64,000 bases of DNA from Xenorhabdus koppenhoeferi (GCF_900116635.1 NZ_FPBJ01000001.1:124001-188000), one strand, 5' to 3'. Shown: positions 21,565 to 31,634, numbered from the stretch's first letter. The notes: a model not told the origin generated them from the letters alone. Translations and numbers: made by a program.

Positions 21565-23079
21565 TTATTTATTCGGACGCATTGCCGGGAACAGGATAAC
21601 GTCACGGATAGTGTGGCTGTTAGTGAACAGCATTACCATACGGTCGATACCAATACCTAAGCCTGCTGTTGGTGGCAAGCCGTGTTCCAATGCAGTAATG
21701 TAATCTTCGTCGTAGAACATTGCTTCGTCGTCGCCTTCGTCTTTTTGACGAACTTGCTCCGCAAAACGTTCAGCCTGATCTTCTGCGTCGTTCAGCTCCG
21801 AGAAACCGTTACCAATTTCACGGCCCCCAATGAAGAACTCAAAACGATCAGTAATGAATGGGTTGTCGTCGTTACGGCGTGCCAGAGGAGAAACTTCTGC
21901 CGGATATTCTGTTATGAATGTCGGCTGAATCAGATGGCTCTCTGCGGTTTCTTCAAAGATCTCACACTGAACACGGCCCAAGCCCCAACTTTTTTCAACT
22001 TCAATACCCAGAGATTCAGCGATAACAACTGCTTTATCCATATCATCCAGATCCACCATATTGGTTTCTGGTCGATATTTGCAGATTGCTTCTTTCATGG
22101 TCATTTTGGTGAAAGGTTTACCAAAATCGAACTCTTGTTCACCGTATTGCACCAATGTTGTTCCCAGAACTTCCTGAGTTAAAGTGCGGAACAAATCTTC
22201 GGTCAGTATAATCAGATCTTGGTAATCGGCGTAAGCCATATAGAGTTCCATCATGGTGAACTCTGGGTTATGGCGTGGTGAAACACCTTCGTTACGGAAG
22301 TTACGGTTGATTTCGAAAACGCGCTCGAAACCACCAACAACCAGACGTTTCAGATACAGTTCCGGCGCAATACGCAGGTACATGTCGATGTCCAGCGCAT
22401 TGTGATGCGTGATAAATGGACGTGCACTTGCACCACCAGGGATCGCCTGCATCATTGGGGTTTCAACTTCCATGAAATCTTTTTTGGCCATGAAGTTACG
22501 CAATGCAGACATCACACGGGAACGGATCTGGAATGTCTTGCGTGATTCATCATTCGAGATCAAATCCAGATAACGCTGGCGATAGCGGGTTTCTTGATCC
22601 GCCAGACCGTGGAATTTATCCGGCAGTGGACGCAGTGCTTTAGTCAGCAAACACAGTTCAGTACAGTGAATCGAAAGTTCACCCGTTTGAGTTTTGAACA
22701 GTTTTCCACGTGCACCTAAAATATCACCCAAATCCCATTTCTTGAACTGAGTGTTGTAAATGCCTTCTGGCAGGTCATCACGGGAAACGTAGATCTGGAT
22801 TCGGCCACCCACGTCTTGCAAAGTTGCAAAAGATGCCTTGCCCATGATACGACGAGTCATCATACGACCCGCAACGGTCACTTCAATGCCCAGCTCTTCC
22901 AACTCTTCCTTAGTCTTGCCATCGTATTTTGCATGCAGATCTTCGGAAATATTTTCACGACGAAAATCATTTGGGAAAGCAACGCCGTCGCTACGCAGTA
23001 TAGCCAGTTTTTCACGGCGAGTTTTCAGTTCGTTATTTAAGTCGGGAGCCTGTTCAGTTCCCTGCTGTTGTTGTGACAT
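21565..23079 (-). CDS. lysS: Lysyl-tRNA synthetase, class II
   Basis: LysS charges tRNA-Lys in the cytosol. The 504-residue protein has the N-terminal OB-fold anticodon domain (about 60-150, with [14 protein letters not shown]) and the class II catalytic core. The core contains motif 1 ([18 protein letters not shown]), motif 2 ([20 protein letters not shown]) and motif 3 ([17 protein letters not shown]). It begins 9 bases after the prfB stop, the conserved prfB-lysS operon. Confidence 0.97.
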   Translation of the reverse strand: MSQQQQGTEQAPDLNNELKTRREKLAILRSDGVAFPNDFRRENISEDLHAKYDGKTKEELEELGIEVTVAGRMMTRRIMGKASFATLQDVGGRIQIYVSRDDLPEGIYNTQFKKWDLGDILGARGKLFKTQTGELSIHCTELCLLTKALRPLPDKFHGLADQETRYRQRYLDLISNDESRKTFQIRSRVMSALRNFMAKKDFMEVETPMMQAIPGGASARPFITHHNALDIDMYLRIAPELYLKRLVVGGFERVFEINRNFRNEGVSPRHNPEFTMMELYMAYADYQDLIILTEDLFRTLTQEVLGTTLVQYGEQEFDFGKPFTKMTMKEAICKYRPETNMVDLDDMDKAVVIAESLGIEVEKSWGLGRVQCEIFEETAESHLIQPTFITEYPAEVSPLARRNDDNPFITDRFEFFIGGREIGNGFSELNDAEDQAERFAEQVRQKDEGDDEAMFYDEDYITALEHGLPPTAGLGIGIDRMVMLFTNSHTIRDVILFPAMRPNK

Positions 23080-23088
23080 TTTAGTTCC

Positions 23089-24187
23089 TCATAGACCAGC
23101 TTTTAAGCTTGCTTCAATGAATTTGTCCAAATCACCATCCAGCACAGATTGCGTATTGCGGGTTTCAACACCAGTACGCAGGTCTTTAATGCGGGAATCG
23201 TCCAGAACGTAAGAGCGGATTTGGCTACCCCAACCGATATCCGATTTATTCTCTTCCATTGCTTGTTTATCAGCATTTTTCTTCTGTATTTCCAGTTCAT
23301 ACAGTTTTGCTTTCAACTGTTTCATTGCCTGGTCTTTGTTTTTATGCTGAGAACGGTCGTTCTGACATTGGGTTACGATACCAGTCGGTACATGGGTGAT
23401 ACGTACCGCAGATTCGGTTTTGTTGACGTGCTGACCACCAGCACCAGAGGCGCGGTATACATCAATACGTAAATCAGCGGGGTTGATTTCGATATCAATA
23501 TCATCATCCACTTCAGGGTAGATAAAAGCTGAACTGAACGATGTATGACGGCGACCACCTGAGTCAAACGGGCTTTTACGTACTAAGCGATGAACACCCG
23601 TTTCGGTACGCAACCAACCGTACGCATATTCACCTATGATCTTGATGGTTGCCGATTTCAGTCCAGCAACGTCACCATCAGATTCTTCGATGATTTCAGT
23701 CTTGAAGCCCTTGGATTCCGCCCAGCGCAGATACATACGCATTAACATGCTGGCCCAGTCCTGTGCTTCTGTACCGCCAGAGCCTGCCTGAAGATCAAGA
23801 TAACAATGTGCGCTATCATATTCACCAGAAAACATACGACGGAATTCCAGTTGACCAAGTTTTTCTTCTAGCTGCGCCAGTTCATCAACTGCTTCATTGA
23901 AAGTTTCTTCGTCATCCATTTCAACTGCCAGTTCCAGCAGACCATTCACGTCTTCCAATCCCTGAACAAGCTGGTCAATCGTTTCTACGATACCTTCCAG
24001 TGATGAACGCTCTTTGCCCAACGCCTGTGCCCGTTCCGGCTCATTCCAGACATCAGGCTGCTCCAGTTCAGCATTAACTTCTTCTAAGCGTTCTTTCTTG
24101 GCATCATAGTCAAAGATACCCCCTCAGAACTGCTGTCCGCTCAGACAGGTCCTGAATGTGATTTTTTACCGGATTAATTTCAAACAT
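23089..24187 (-). CDS. prfB: Peptide chain release factor 2, expressed by programmed +1 frameshift
   Basis: RF2 reads UGA and UAA stop codons. Translation from the ATG at 24187 gives [20 protein letters not shown] and ends at an in-frame TGA (codon 26, bases 24112-24110). Shifting +1 there joins Leu25 to Asp26 and continues [13 protein letters not shown] into the main frame to 23089, giving about 365 residues. The main frame carries the catalytic GGQ loop ([18 protein letters not shown]) and the Ser-Pro-Phe anticodon tripeptide ([14 protein letters not shown]). It follows recJ by 119 bases and is co-oriented with lysS. A caller that ignores the shift would find only the 310-codon downstream frame. 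Confidence 0.96.
24109..24124 (-). promoter_or_regulatory. prfB autoregulatory +1 frameshift site
   Basis: Read on the minus strand the site is AGGGGGTATCTTTGAC, identical to the classical E. coli signal. It has a Shine-Dalgarno-like AGGGGG, the slippery CUU, the UGA read by RF2 itself, and the following C. Low RF2 slows termination and favours the shift, giving feedback control. Confidence 0.95.
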
Positions 24188-24306
24188 ATTTCGTGTCTTA
24201 TACGTTGTGTATTATGAGTAAATGATGGCCGCATAGATCTTTTCGAACCGCGTATTCTAACGGATCTGCCAAAGGGTTTATAGCATTTCTCAGATTTGCT
24301 ACACAA

Positions 24307-26046
24307 TCAAACGGCCAAAGGCCAAATGTGCTGGATCAAAAGCTGGACATCACGATTACCGCGAAATTCGTTAATATCCAATTTATAGGCCAATTCTACT
24401 GTTTTGATGCTATTATCCGGCCAGATATTAGCATCAATATTAAATGCGATACCGTCTAACATTGGCCCACCATTTAATGGCTCAAGCATCACTTTGAGAT
24501 GTTTTTCTCCAACGATGCGTTGTTGCAGAAGTTTAAATTTGCCGTCAAAAATCGGTTCTGCAAATGCCTGCCCCCAAGGACCGCCATCACGCAGGATTTC
24601 AGCCATTTCTAGCGATAGTTCCCCTAATGCCAATTCGCCATCGCTCCAGACCACACCTTCAAGTTGGGCAATATCAAGCCAATCCGCCACCAGCTCGGAA
24701 AAATAACGCTGAAATAGGTCAAATTTATCTTCTTCAATCGATAACCCTGCTGCCATAGCATGACCACCAAATTTCAGTATCAATCCTGGATGCAGAGTAT
24801 CAAGATGCTCAAGCGCATCTCGAATATGCAAGCCATTCACGGAACGACCAGAGCCTTTTAATGTCCCGTCTCCAGCAGGAGCGAAGGCAATGACTGGGCG
24901 GTGGAAGCGTTCTTTAATGCGCGAGGCTAAAATCCCCACTACGCCCTGATGCCATTCTGGATGGTAAATCGCCAGGCCATAAGGTAATTGGGTATGGGTT
25001 CGCTCGATTTTATCGCAAATTTGCAAGGCTTCTTGCTGCATGCCCTGTTCAATTTCTCGGCGAGTTTGGTTCAAACCATCCAGCTCACAAGCAATCTGAC
25101 GGGCTTGCAGCATATCGTCTGTCAACAATAATGCCACGCCGACAGACATATCATCCAGACGTCCCGCAGCGTTTAACCGTGGTCCCAATGCAAACCCTAA
25201 GTCACTGGCAACCAATTTAGTCGGTTCCCGTTTGGAAACCTCGAGCAGTGCCCGTATTCCCGCACAGCAACGTCCTGCCCGAATACGGTTTAATCCTTGA
25301 TATACAAAGATGCGATTATTGGTATCGAGGGGAACCACATCAGCTACGGTACCCAATGCGACTAAATCCAGTAATTCCGCCAGATTGGGCAATGGAAGGC
25401 CTTGTTGTTCAAACCAAGCCAACTTACGCAATTCCGCCCTGAGCGCGGACATCAGATAAAATGCAACGCCAACACCCGCCAACGCCTTGGAAGGAAAGGA
25501 GCAATCAACTAAATTGGGATTGATGATAGCGTCTGCTGCTGGCAATGTTTCACCTGGTAAATGGTGGTCAGTGACAATGACTTTGATGTCGTGTTGATGT
25601 GCCGCAACCACACCATCATGGGAGGAGATCCCATTATCCACCGTGATAATCAGATCAGTACCTTTTTTGATGACTTCATCGACAACCTGAACGCTTAACC
25701 CATAACCGTCATCAAAACGATTCGGAACGAGATAATCAAGATTACGATATCCCATTGTCCGCAAAGCACGAATGCATAACGCGGTACTGGTCGCACCATC
25801 TGCATCAAAGTCACCGACAATGACAATGCGCCAATGTTCATGCAATGCGGTTATAAGCAATGAAACAGCTTGTTCAATGCCATTAAGGGACTGGTAATTG
25901 AGTAACCCCTTTGCACTTCGTTCTAACTCATCAGCCTGACATATACCACGCGTGGCGTATAAGCGACGCAATAATGGATGAATAGTGCTGGGAAGATGGT
26001 CGGAATCCGCCACCAATCGGCGACGGAGTTGTGTTTCTCTATTCAC
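24307..26046 (-). CDS. recJ: Single-stranded-DNA-specific 5'-3' exonuclease RecJ
   Basis: RecJ degrades single strands during mismatch repair and RecF-pathway recombination. The 579-residue protein shows the DHH phosphoesterase motifs in order: VIVGDFDADGATSTAL (motif I), VPNRFDDGYGLS, IITVDNGISS, VIVTDHHLPGE (motif III), the DHHA1 region with GSGRSVNGLHIRDAL and LKFGGHAMAAGLS, then the C-terminal OB-like domain. Length matches E. coli (577). It lies between dsbC and prfB in the usual cluster. Confidence 0.95.
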   Translation of the reverse strand: MNRETQLRRRLVADSDHLPSTIHPLLRRLYATRGICQADELERSAKGLLNYQSLNGIEQAVSLLITALHEHWRIVIVGDFDADGATSTALCIRALRTMGYRNLDYLVPNRFDDGYGLSVQVVDEVIKKGTDLIITVDNGISSHDGVVAAHQHDIKVIVTDHHLPGETLPAADAIINPNLVDCSFPSKALAGVGVAFYLMSALRAELRKLAWFEQQGLPLPNLAELLDLVALGTVADVVPLDTNNRIFVYQGLNRIRAGRCCAGIRALLEVSKREPTKLVASDLGFALGPRLNAAGRLDDMSVGVALLLTDDMLQARQIACELDGLNQTRREIEQGMQQEALQICDKIERTHTQLPYGLAIYHPEWHQGVVGILASRIKERFHRPVIAFAPAGDGTLKGSGRSVNGLHIRDALEHLDTLHPGLILKFGGHAMAAGLSIEEDKFDLFQRYFSELVADWLDIAQLEGVVWSDGELALGELSLEMAEILRDGGPWGQAFAEPIFDGKFKLLQQRIVGEKHLKVMLEPLNGGPMLDGIAFNIDANIWPDNSIKTVELAYKLDINEFRGNRDVQLLIQHIWPLAV

Positions 26047-26105
26047 TGGTTTTTATTCTGCTTACTTTTATGCACTGAAATGAAAGGAATTATCGGTTAT
26101 TCACC

Positions 26106-26798
26106 CTATTTTTCCAGTATTGCCAACAAATCTTTTGACGGCAGATAACCACTGATTACACTGCCATCATTGAGAACAATCGCAGGTGTGCCCTGAACAC
26201 CAAATTGCAAGCCTAACTGATACTGTTTCGCTATATCAATTTTGCACTCTTTGACAGGAGAAACCTTTTCACCTTTGAAAACAGCATTCAGTGACTTGTT
26301 TGGTGTCGCACTGCACCAAATGGATTGCATATCTTTGGCTGATTGGTGTTGTAAGCCATGACGAGGATACGCCAGATAACGGACAGTGATCCCCATGTCG
26401 TTATATTCCTGCATATTTTCATGCAACTTTCGGCAATAACCACAGGTAATATCAGTAAACACAGTCACAACATGTTTTTCTTTCGGTGCCTTGTAAATGA
26501 TCATTTGATTTTTCAGGGCATCCAGCTTTTTAACCAGAATCTGATTACTGACATTTTTCGGTGTATTCCCACTAATATCATAAAGTGGTCCTTGCAGCAG
26601 ATATTTACCATCATTAGACATATAAATAATGCCCTGCTCAGTTAAAATTGTACTGATGTCAGAAAGTTGTGATGGTGTGATACTTTCTGCTTTTAGCCCC
26701 ATTTTGGACAGTGATTTGTTGATGGCGCTTTCATCAGCAAAAGCATTAGTGGCAAAAGCAGTCAATAGTAAGGAAAGGCAAAATGCAATTTTATTCAT
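26106..26798 (-). CDS. dsbC: Thiol:disulfide interchange protein DsbC (disulfide isomerase)
   Basis: DsbC is the periplasmic homodimeric isomerase that reshuffles wrong disulfides and is kept reduced by DsbD. The 230-residue precursor has a signal peptide (MNKIAFCLSLLLTAFATNAFA), an N-terminal dimerisation domain and a thioredoxin domain with the active-site CGYC (TDITCGYCRKLH) and the cis-Pro loop (GVQGTPAIVLNDG). AAGGAA lies 6 bases before the ATG at 26798; the longer frame to 26819 would include this site and is rejected. It is 33 bases after xerD. Confidence 0.95.
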   Translation of the reverse strand: MNKIAFCLSLLLTAFATNAFADESAINKSLSKMGLKAESITPSQLSDISTILTEQGIIYMSNDGKYLLQGPLYDISGNTPKNVSNQILVKKLDALKNQMIIYKAPKEKHVVTVFTDITCGYCRKLHENMQEYNDMGITVRYLAYPRHGLQHQSAKDMQSIWCSATPNKSLNAVFKGEKVSPVKECKIDIAKQYQLGLQFGVQGTPAIVLNDGSVISGYLPSKDLLAILEK

Positions 26799-26831
26799 TA
26801 GTTGTTCCTTTATTTCCATCTTTCTTCGCAG

Positions 26832-27803
26832 TTACCCGCGAGGATGATGTTGTTGGTGCAGCATCTTAAGACGTTCAGTCGCTACATGAGTATAAATCTG
26901 AGTAGTGGAAAGGTCGCTATGACCCAATAACATTTGCACAACACGTAAGTCAGCACCATGATTAAGTAAATGTGTCGCAAAAGCATGGCGCAGAACATGA
27001 GGTGATAAACGTTCAGCATCAATTCCTGCCAATATGGCATAGTGTTTTATCCGATGCCAGAAAGTCTGGCGTGTCATCTGAGTTCCCCGCTTACTGGGAA
27101 AAAAAACATCGGATACAGAGCCATTCAATAACCACGAGCGCCCATATTCCAGATATTTTTCCAGCCAGTAAACGGCCTCTTCTCCTAAAGGTACTAATCT
27201 TTCCTTATTTCCCTTACCTATTACCCTGACAACACCCTGGCGCAAGTTCACATCTGATAATGTCAGACCAACCAGCTCTGAGACTCGCAATCCACAAGCA
27301 TAAAGCACTTCAAACATTGCTTTATCCCGCAGTTCAATCGGTTGGTCAGTCAAAGGGGTGTTGAGTAAATCCTCAACTTGCTTTTCACTTAAGTCCTTAG
27401 GGAGTCGTTTAGGCAATTTAGGCGCAGATAATAACGCAGTTGGATCATCTTCCCGTATTTTTTCCCGATAAAGATACTGGAACAACCGCCGCATTGCACT
27501 CAACAATCGTGCTGAACTACTTGCTTTATAGCCGCCATCTACCCGGTCAGCCAAAAATGCTTGTAGTTCTATAGACTGAACAGAAAATACATCATGACCA
27601 TAATTCACCAACCAGTTATTCAAGGCTTGTAAATCGAGCCGATAAGAAGCTAAGGTATTTTCAGCCAGATCTTTTTCCAGCCAAATGGTATCCAGAAATT
27701 GTTCTATCAGGGGATTTGTTAATGGATGCTGTTCCAATGAATGATTTTCCAATGTGTGGTTTTCTGATAGGGAATTTTCTGATATATGGTATTTTTGTGG
27801 CAC
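26832..27803 (-). CDS. xerD: Site-specific tyrosine recombinase XerD with repetitive N-terminal extension
   Basis: XerD with XerC resolves chromosome dimers at dif under FtsK control. The C-terminal catalytic domain carries the Arg (LYACGLRVSELVGL), the Lys region (GKGNKERLVPL), HVLRHAFATHLL, LLGHSDLSTTQIYTH and the nucleophile Tyr within it. The protein is 323 residues against about 298 in E. coli. The surplus is an N-terminal stretch (about residues 8-29) of four pentads with Glu-Asn-His/Ser-Leu character. The start is GTG at 27803, with AGGAGG a few bases upstream. It is the first gene of the xerD-dsbC-recJ-prfB-lysS cluster and divergent from fldB. Confidence 0.93.
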   Translation of the reverse strand: MPQKYHISENSLSENHTLENHSLEQHPLTNPLIEQFLDTIWLEKDLAENTLASYRLDLQALNNWLVNYGHDVFSVQSIELQAFLADRVDGGYKASSSARLLSAMRRLFQYLYREKIREDDPTALLSAPKLPKRLPKDLSEKQVEDLLNTPLTDQPIELRDKAMFEVLYACGLRVSELVGLTLSDVNLRQGVVRVIGKGNKERLVPLGEEAVYWLEKYLEYGRSWLLNGSVSDVFFPSKRGTQMTRQTFWHRIKHYAILAGIDAERLSPHVLRHAFATHLLNHGADLRVVQMLLGHSDLSTTQIYTHVATERLKMLHQQHHPRG

Positions 27804-27905
27804 AACCCCTCCTTTCTGTCTGCGCCTTCCGATCGGCTATTATGCCTGAAAAAGCGATTATTCTGTTACAGTACAGCCACTGATATTCGACACTCCCGAT
27901 AAATA

Positions 27906-28427
27906 ATGATGAAAATTGGTCTCTTTTACGGCTCCAGTACATGCTATACAGAGATGGTAGCAGAAAAAATACGCGATATACTCGGTGAAGATCTGATCGA
28001 CTTACATAATGTCAAAGATTGTGATCCTCAATTGATGGAAGAATATTCTGTCCTGATTCTCGGTATTCCCACCTGGGATTTTGGAGAGTTGCAGGAAGAT
28101 TGGCTGACCATTTGGGATCAACTTCCATCACTGAATTTGACAGGGAAAATTGTTGCCATGTATGGCATGGGCGATCAAATTGATTACAGCGAATGGTTTC
28201 TGGATGCCCTAGGAATGCTGTATCACCTTTTACTTCCTACAGGCGTGCAGTTTATCGGCTTCTGGCCGATTGAAGGTTATGAATTCACCAGTCCAAAGCC
28301 ACTAACCGAAGATGGCAAACAGTTTGTCGGCCTTGCCCTGGATGATGTGAACCAGTTTGAAGAGACTGATGAGCGTTTGAATCAATGGTGTATGCAGATA
28401 TTGGCAGAAATGGAAGCACTATTTTAA
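27906..28427 (+). CDS. fldB: Flavodoxin FldB
   Basis: FldB is a small FMN electron carrier in the cytosol. The 173-residue protein has the phosphate-binding loop [18 protein letters not shown], the isoalloxazine-facing loop [14 protein letters not shown] and [19 protein letters not shown], all as in E. coli FldB (173 residues). Two adjacent ATG codons (27906 and 27909) are possible starts and no strong ribosome-binding site is visible. fldB next to xerD is the usual enterobacterial arrangement. Confidence 0.95.
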   Translation: MMKIGLFYGSSTCYTEMVAEKIRDILGEDLIDLHNVKDCDPQLMEEYSVLILGIPTWDFGELQEDWLTIWDQLPSLNLTGKIVAMYGMGDQIDYSEWFLDALGMLYHLLLPTGVQFIGFWPIEGYEFTSPKPLTEDGKQFVGLALDDVNQFEETDERLNQWCMQILAEMEALF

Positions 28428-28466
28428 CATCACTTAAGCTTTCTTAAGCGTTCAATGCGAGCCTGA

Positions 28467-28513
28467 AAGTAATCCAGATAAAGTAGCCATAATGCTGCTT
28501 TATCTGGTTACTT
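28467..28513. terminator. Long hairpin after fldB, probably bidirectional terminator
   Basis: AAGTAA and CCAGATAAAGTAGC on the left pair with GCTGCTTTATCTGG and TTACTT on the right, with one bulged base, one wobble and a 6-base loop (28488-28493). It lies between fldB and the end of the broken minus-strand gene, whose stop codon falls within the right arm. Confidence 0.65.
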
Positions 28514-28787
28514 GCAATCGACAGAAATTTTAATAAGAGTGGCTTTATAAACTACGTCATTTTCAGCAGCAAACACAGCAATACCTATGACGGACTTGCC
28601 CGCTTTCAATGTGCCCTGATTCAGGTCTTCATCAACCGTATCCAGCCTAAATTCTTTTTTGTCAGAAGAGTAAGCTTTCAGACAATGTGGAAACCTTCAT
28701 ATAAGTCCCTTCTTTAGAGGTTGAAATCATCGTAGTAACTGTACGTATGCAAGATACAGTCTTAATTATAAGACTACCATTACCAAG
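28508..28787 (-). pseudogene. Broken small-protein gene, DUF4354-like
   Basis: On the minus strand one frame reads GSLIIKTVSCIRTVTTMIST, then SKEGTYMKVSTL. After a frame change near 28685 the next frame reads FPHCLKAYSSDKKEFRLDTV and continues (KAGKSVIGIAVFAAENDVVY) to DCK and a stop at 28510-28508. The combined sequence resembles the small secreted DUF4354-type proteins found in Photorhabdus and Xenorhabdus; that family call is from memory and uncertain. No intact start or signal peptide precedes it, as stops occur in all frames just upstream. Confidence 0.55.
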
Positions 28788-29517
28788 TTATTATTATAAA
28801 CATATTGTTCACAAATATACTGGCATTAATTTACAACTAATAAATATATAAGAAAATGTAAATCCTATTTGCGAAATTAATTCACTACCATAAAAAATTG
28901 AGGAATATGTGCTAATGCTTAAATTATTTAACAATTAAAACCAACAATAATTTTAAAAAAATTAACAATATGTATACCAACATATTTGTTATAAATCCCA
29001 TACAATAATGATGGGGAAAATTTAATATCAAAACCACATCGCATAATTTTATCTGTTTTGCTTTCTTTTTCATTATCATTAGAGGGATCACCAAAACAAA
29101 ATATATAGCGCTAATGCGGTTTCATTCACTACAGTTGTCTCTAAAAGAGTCCTAGTAAACTAGCTCAGGCTACAGTAATTTAATTAAAACCGAATCACTC
29201 ATGTCTATAATATAGTCAAAATTAAGTCACTTAGCAGTGCTTGACATCATAAAAGTGCTATGTTATCTATATATTTAACAGTCACATAAACAATTTTTTT
29301 ATATTTAGACATAATCATAGAAAATGCTTATATAGTTACTTATCTTGGATTAAGGTATTAGCACCTCAATTTTCCGGTATGTTTATAAGGATATTATGGA
29401 GAGAAAATAAACTTGATAATTTAATTAAAGCAGTTAAGAAAACGTAACAGCGGAAATCAACGCTGCAATTTATATTAGTAGTCATTTCAATAAACATCAA
29501 CATAATGGGAAAATACA
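28788..29517. other. Long AT-rich non-coding region upstream of the txp40-like gene
   Basis: These 730 bases hold no convincing reading frame on either strand and are markedly AT-rich. A promoter-like pair lies at 29241-29269, and GGGA about 7 bases before 29518 is the probable toxin ribosome-binding site. The leader could be about 240 bases long if that promoter is used. Confidence 0.5.
29241..29269 (+). promoter_or_regulatory. Possible promoter for the txp40-like gene
   Basis: A consensus TTGACA (29241-29246) is followed after 17 bases by TATCTA (29264-29269), a weak -10. It is the best match I saw upstream of the toxin gene. AT-rich DNA yields such matches by chance, so confidence is low. 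Confidence 0.35.
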
Positions 29518-30621
29518 ATGGTTGAAAATACAGTGGTTATGAAACCCGTAACAACTTCGAGTGTAATACAATTAACGCCTGATGATAGAGGTGGATACCC
29601 ACCCGTTGAAAAGCAAATAGCGGGAGATATAATACGTGTACTAAACTTTAGGCAAACAGATAAAGGTCATACAGCATTGTATGGAATTGAATATCGAGCT
29701 AAGAAAGTAATAATAGCATATGCTTTAGCGGTAAGTGGTATTCATAATGTCTCTCAACTTCCAGAGGACTATTATAAGAATAAGGATACCACAGGTAGAA
29801 TTTATCAAGAATACATGTCTAATCTTTCATTTGCACTATTGGGTGAGAATGGTGATCAACTTTCTAAAACTATGGCAAATGATTTTATCCAGTACGAACG
29901 GGATATTGAAGGTAAAAAACCTGAAAATACCTGGGATATTCCTGATCTTGAGAATAAACCATTGAAAGATTATTCAGATGAAGATAAATGGTTAGCACTA
30001 TATTTTTTTGCTTTACAAGAACTTCCAATGGAGGCCAATCAACAATCAAATACCGAAAGATTTTTAAAATTAATTGATGTTTTCCTTATCTTATCTCCTA
30101 TAAGATCACTGGGAAAAAGTTTTTTTTCAAAAAAAATTTATAATAGTCTAAACACTAAATCATTAGAGAATTTTTTGGGGAGAGAAAAACTTTCTAAACC
30201 TTTCTTCCGACCACCGCAGAAGTTACCTGATGGCAGAACAGGCTACTTGGCCGGTCCAACAAAAGCACCTAAATTGCCAACAACGTCTTCTACAGCAACA
30301 ACGTCTACAGCAGCTCCATCTAATTGGAGAGTTAGTTTGCAAAAACTTAGAGATAACAAATCCAGAAATGCATTTGATAAAATGGATGATGCTGCAAAAC
30401 AAAAATATAGTTCATTTATAAAAGAGGTGCAAAAGGGTCATGATCCACGTACAGCAGCAACAAGTATTGGTACAAAAAGCGGCAGTAACTTCGAAAAACT
30501 GCAAGGTAGAGATTTATATAGTATAAGACTAAGCCAAGAACACAGGGTGACATTCTCCATGAATAATACTGACCAAATAATGGAGATCCAAAGTGTTGGA
30601 ACTCATTACCAAAATATATAA
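29518..30621 (+). CDS. txp40: Insecticidal toxin Txp40-like protein with YoeB/RelE-like C-terminus
   Basis: The 367-residue protein (about 41 kDa) begins [19 protein letters not shown] and matches in size and N-terminal sequence what I recall of Txp40, the ubiquitous injectable insecticidal toxin of Xenorhabdus and Photorhabdus. There is no signal peptide. Residues 1-240 form a mostly helical domain. A Thr/Ser/Pro/Ala-rich linker spans about 245-268. The rest ends with [20 protein letters not shown] and VGTHYQNI, which resembles the end of YoeB-type mRNA interferases, including Arg343 and the terminal His363-Tyr364 pair. No antitoxin-like gene adjoins. The gene is AT-rich and isolated between fldB and ygfX-sdhE. 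The Txp40 name rests on memory; the C-terminal fold is inference. Confidence 0.75.
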   Translation: MVENTVVMKPVTTSSVIQLTPDDRGGYPPVEKQIAGDIIRVLNFRQTDKGHTALYGIEYRAKKVIIAYALAVSGIHNVSQLPEDYYKNKDTTGRIYQEYMSNLSFALLGENGDQLSKTMANDFIQYERDIEGKKPENTWDIPDLENKPLKDYSDEDKWLALYFFALQELPMEANQQSNTERFLKLIDVFLILSPIRSLGKSFFSKKIYNSLNTKSLENFLGREKLSKPFFRPPQKLPDGRTGYLAGPTKAPKLPTTSSTATTSTAAPSNWRVSLQKLRDNKSRNAFDKMDDAAKQKYSSFIKEVQKGHDPRTAATSIGTKSGSNFEKLQGRDLYSIRLSQEHRVTFSMNNTDQIMEIQSVGTHYQNI

Positions 30622-30689
30622 CCTGATTTATAATAGCAATAAGACGTAAGATAAATATGGAAGGTTGTAATTCTATTGCACCTCCTCAA

Positions 30690-30713
30690 AGGTGACCGCC
30701 CAGACGGTCACCT
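30690..30713. terminator. Hairpin after the txp40-like gene
   Basis: AGGTGACCG (30690-30698) pairs perfectly with CGGTCACCT (30705-30713) around a 6-base loop. No T-run follows on either strand, so it may be a weak terminator or 3' stabilising hairpin. Confidence 0.45.
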
Positions 30714-30790
30714 AATTCGCTAATAAAACAGCTTATTGTCATTCGCCAGTCCAGCAATTCCCCACACACAGGAATAATACAGTCAGATTC

Positions 30791-31243
30791 TCATGATCTT
30801 TCTGCCTTTTCTTTCCACAATTCTGTATTACGCATAATCTGGCTAAAACTACGCCAATCTTCAACCGACATACTATCCGATGCCACCCATAATCGAATAT
30901 CAGGCGGGAGGAAAAAACTTTCCGCTTGTTTAAAGGGACGCAGTGTGAGCATTATTCCATAACGGCTAAGCCACGGTGGCTGAATAATTTTCCATCTTTC
31001 TTTTTGCCAGTGCACCTTATTGCCACGAAACAGTATAAGTTTTCCCTGGCACTGCATGATATTTCTCTGGCTCCTTATCCAACTTGCTACTGTGGAGATA
31101 ATAATCAGTGGCAGAAGCCATACATAAAAACTATTGGCAAACCAGGGCGTTAATAGAGCAGCCAAGGCAATTACTCCATGCACGCCAGAGGAAAACAGGC
31201 GGGTTCGGAGAGATACTCTCAGTTCACTGTGCCACAGGGCCAC
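30791..31243 (-). CDS. ygfX: YgfX/CptA membrane protein
   Basis: The 150-residue protein begins [20 protein letters not shown], carries two membrane segments (about 18-36 and 40-58) and a basic C-terminal half. Length and layout match E. coli YgfX (CptA, 135 residues), reported as a partner of SdhE and as a toxin acting on MreB and FtsZ. It overlaps the sdhE reading frame by 20 bases, so the two are translationally linked. The role beyond this pairing is unsettled. Confidence 0.85.
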   Translation of the reverse strand: MALWHSELRVSLRTRLFSSGVHGVIALAALLTPWFANSFYVWLLPLIIISTVASWIRSQRNIMQCQGKLILFRGNKVHWQKERWKIIQPPWLSRYGIMLTLRPFKQAESFFLPPDIRLWVASDSMSVEDWRSFSQIMRNTELWKEKAERS

Positions 31244-31490
31244 GAGCTTGGTTTCTGCTCTGAATCAATTGCACCATACGGAAAAGCGCATCATCTTCCG
31301 GACGGCCATGATTCATCAGCCAATTGAAAAGATCAGGATCAGGGCATTCCAGCAAACGAACAAAAATGCGCTTTTCATCATCACTCAATGAGTCATATTC
31401 ATATTCAAAAAATGGCATGATAGAAATATCCAGTTCACGCATCCCGCGACGACATGCCCAGTGAATACGTGCTTTATTACCAATATCCAT
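31224..31490 (-). CDS. sdhE: FAD assembly factor SdhE (YgfY/CptB)
   Basis: SdhE promotes covalent flavinylation of succinate dehydrogenase and fumarate reductase flavoproteins. The 88-residue protein has the defining Arg-Gly-x-x-Glu motif in [12 protein letters not shown], then the conserved [19 protein letters not shown]. It is the first gene of the sdhE-ygfX pair and divergent from ygfZ, the normal arrangement. Confidence 0.93.
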   Translation of the reverse strand: MDIGNKARIHWACRRGMRELDISIMPFFEYEYDSLSDDEKRIFVRLLECPDPDLFNWLMNHGRPEDDALFRMVQLIQSRNQARGPVAQ

Positions 31491-31634
31491 GTTTAAAAAG
31501 TCTCTTTATCATTTTCATCAGGCAGGATTATCAACGATTCTGTCTTGTTTTTCATTAATTGCTACACTTGAATTACTGGATATATCGACAAGATGCGAAG
31601 CATATCGCAACAACTCAACAAGATATCCAATAAA

